Shown here in pieces: positions 62,880-64,000 of a stretch of DNA of 64,000 nucleotides. Position 1 is the stretch's first letter, and each line of letters opens with the position of its first letter. Below the pieces are notes generated by a model. That model made no database searches, was not told the DNA's origin, and was given only the letters and a program-made list of their open reading frames with translations. Both the position numbers and the translations under genes were made by a program. Source of the DNA: Helicobacter ganmani (lineage in GTDB: Bacteria > Campylobacterota > Campylobacteria > Campylobacterales > Helicobacteraceae); NCBI RefSeq assembly GCF_003364315.1, contig NZ_NXLS01000005.1:1-64000 (forward strand), written 5' to 3'.

Positions 62880-64000
62880 TCATAAATAATCTTTTTCTAA
62901 CACAATCAAATCTTCTATGCACTCCCTTTTGCGGACTAATCGTATAGCTCCATTCTCAACTGCAACCTCTGCACAGCGCGGGCGAGAATTATAATTACTT
63001 GCCATACTGAACCCATACGCTCCAGCACTAAGCACTGCTAGCACCTCCCCATTTTGCAAAGAAGGTAAGGAAATGTTTTTGCCCAAATAATCTCCACTCT
63101 CACAAATTGGACCTACGACATCTGCACTACTTAATTCTTGCGATTCTGTGTTAAGTGGCACAATCTGATGATACGCATCATAAAAACTTGGACGAATTAA
63201 ATCATTCATCGCACCATCTACGATCACGAATCGCTTATTTTGATGCATTTTTTGATAAAGCACTTTTGTCAAAAACACGCCACTATTTCCCACGATAAAT
63301 CTACCCGGCTCACAAATAATTGTTAAATCCAATCCCCGCAATTCCTCTAAAATTGCTTGTGCGTAATCATAAGGATTGATAGTTGTTTCATCACTATAAG
63401 TGATTCCAATCCCACCACCTATGTCAAAAAACTTAATCTCAATTTTGAGTGCCAATAAACTATGCGCAAGTTGTGCAATTTTGCGTGCAGACTCCGCAAT
63501 GGGCTTGAGCTTGGTTAATTGGCTACCAATATGAAAATGAATCCCAATAGGCTCTAAGTATTTGGAATGATGTGCCAACAAATACATACCCTTAGCCTCT
63601 TCAATGCTCACACCAAATTTATTTTCTTTTAGCCCTGTGGAAATATAAGGGTGTGTTTGCGGGTCAATATCTGGATTGACACGTATAGAAATCCTCGCTG
63701 GAACTCCTAACTCTTGCGCACAAGATTCCACAAGCAACATTTCCTCTTTGGATTCTACATTAATAAATAAGATGCCAATGCGTAAAGCCTCTTGAATCTC
63801 AAAAGCTTGCTTGCCCACGCCACTATAAATGATTTTATACTTTGGAATCCCTGCCAAAATAGCACGTTGAATCTCACCCAAAGAAACACAATCCGCCCCG
63901 CTTTCCAAACTAGCCAACTTTTTGATAACGCTTAAGTTAGAGTTTGCTTTTAATGCATAGCAAATCATTGTTTTTCTTCCGCCAAAAGCCGCTTTCATCT
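62880..64000 (-). CDS. lysA: Diaminopimelate decarboxylase LysA, 5' end beyond window
   Basis: The frame stays open to the right edge; about 30 N-terminal residues are missing compared with normal length. The PLP lysine is in MICYALKANSN, HFHIGSQL and CEPGRFIVG are in the barrel, and the C-terminal domain contains VVGPICESGDYLG. It makes lysine from meso-diaminopimelate. It is followed by pheA. Confidence 0.95.
   Translation of the reverse strand, partial: MKAAFGGRKTMICYALKANSNLSVIKKLASLESGADCVSLGEIQRAILAGIPKYKIIYSGVGKQAFEIQEALRIGILFINVESKEEMLLVESCAQELGVPARISIRVNPDIDPQTHPYISTGLKENKFGVSIEEAKGMYLLAHHSKYLEPIGIHFHIGSQLTKLKPIAESARKIAQLAHSLLALKIEIKFFDIGGGIGITYSDETTINPYDYAQAILEELRGLDLTIICEPGRFIVGNSGVFLTKVLYQKMHQNKRFVIVDGAMNDLIRPSFYDAYHQIVPLNTESQELSSADVVGPICESGDYLGKNISLPSLQNGEVLAVLSAGAYGFSMASNYNSRPRCAEVAVENGAIRLVRKRECIEDLIVLEKDYL

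Overview
The window is AT-rich and dense in genes. It matches an enterohepatic or Campylobacter-like Helicobacter. From memory, several gene orders match H. pylori: mfd-ccmA-csd1-folC-lptE-leuS-secF-secD-yajC, prfA-rpsT-glmM-lspA, cbpA-hspR, porGDAB, the K+ channel with rpmB, and acpS-fliL. Genes I associate with enterohepatic species or Campylobacter are also present: a kps capsule export operon, a capsule-linked cytochrome P450, ArgJ and PheA. The species is not certain.

Layout. 1-20717 is one long leftward run: a partial hexapeptide acyltransferase, ymdB, mfd, the cell-shape pair ccmA/csd1, folC, a degenerate GGDEF protein, lptE, leuS, secF/secD/yajC, two tandem GT9 glycosyltransferases (the downstream one carrying a 13-G tract), nhaA and addA. 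20849-30170 holds cbpA-hspR, thiE, hypF, tRNA-Ser, prfA, rpsT, glmM-lspA, tRNA-Val and pldA. 30364-35926 is capsule export (kpsMTED plus kpsS, with an 11-C tract at the 3' end of kpsS). A convergent operon at 36009-38869 encodes a membrane alpha/beta hydrolase, a P450 and a small membrane protein. 39004-47504 holds a two-component system, cytochrome c, alr, thiD2, a Bax1-I family protein, gapA, a Csd4/Pgp1-like carboxypeptidase and hemH.

47581-52536 is the accessory region and the most interesting part. A WYL-domain regulator is split by a 12-base C tract and reads as phase OFF here; 13 C would restore one 317-aa protein. Divergent from it is an operon of membrane-associated proteins: UPF0174/YaaW (frameshifted), a glycine-rich membrane protein, a 336-aa membrane protein (frameshifted in an A8 tract) and a 61-aa two-helix protein. 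At the far side an opposing gene encodes a 63-aa membrane-anchored protein. Both promoters carry the same 16-bp element, GCGACA[A/T]ATCCTGTCA, exactly 11 nt upstream of TATAAT. They therefore look like one regulon, possibly controlled by the phase-variable WYL protein. REP-like intergenic repeats fill the flanks.

52743-64000 is mostly housekeeping: porGDAB (pyruvate oxidation), a YdcH-like protein, argJ, a K+ channel, rpmB, maf-ccoS-fqrB, acpS-fliL, pheA and a partial lysA. FqrB is the known redox partner of PorGDAB, so two halves of the pyruvate-to-NADPH route lie in this window. Three G/C homopolymer tracts (15400, 35850, 48328) sit in surface-glycan or regulatory genes, the usual pattern of phase variation in this group.
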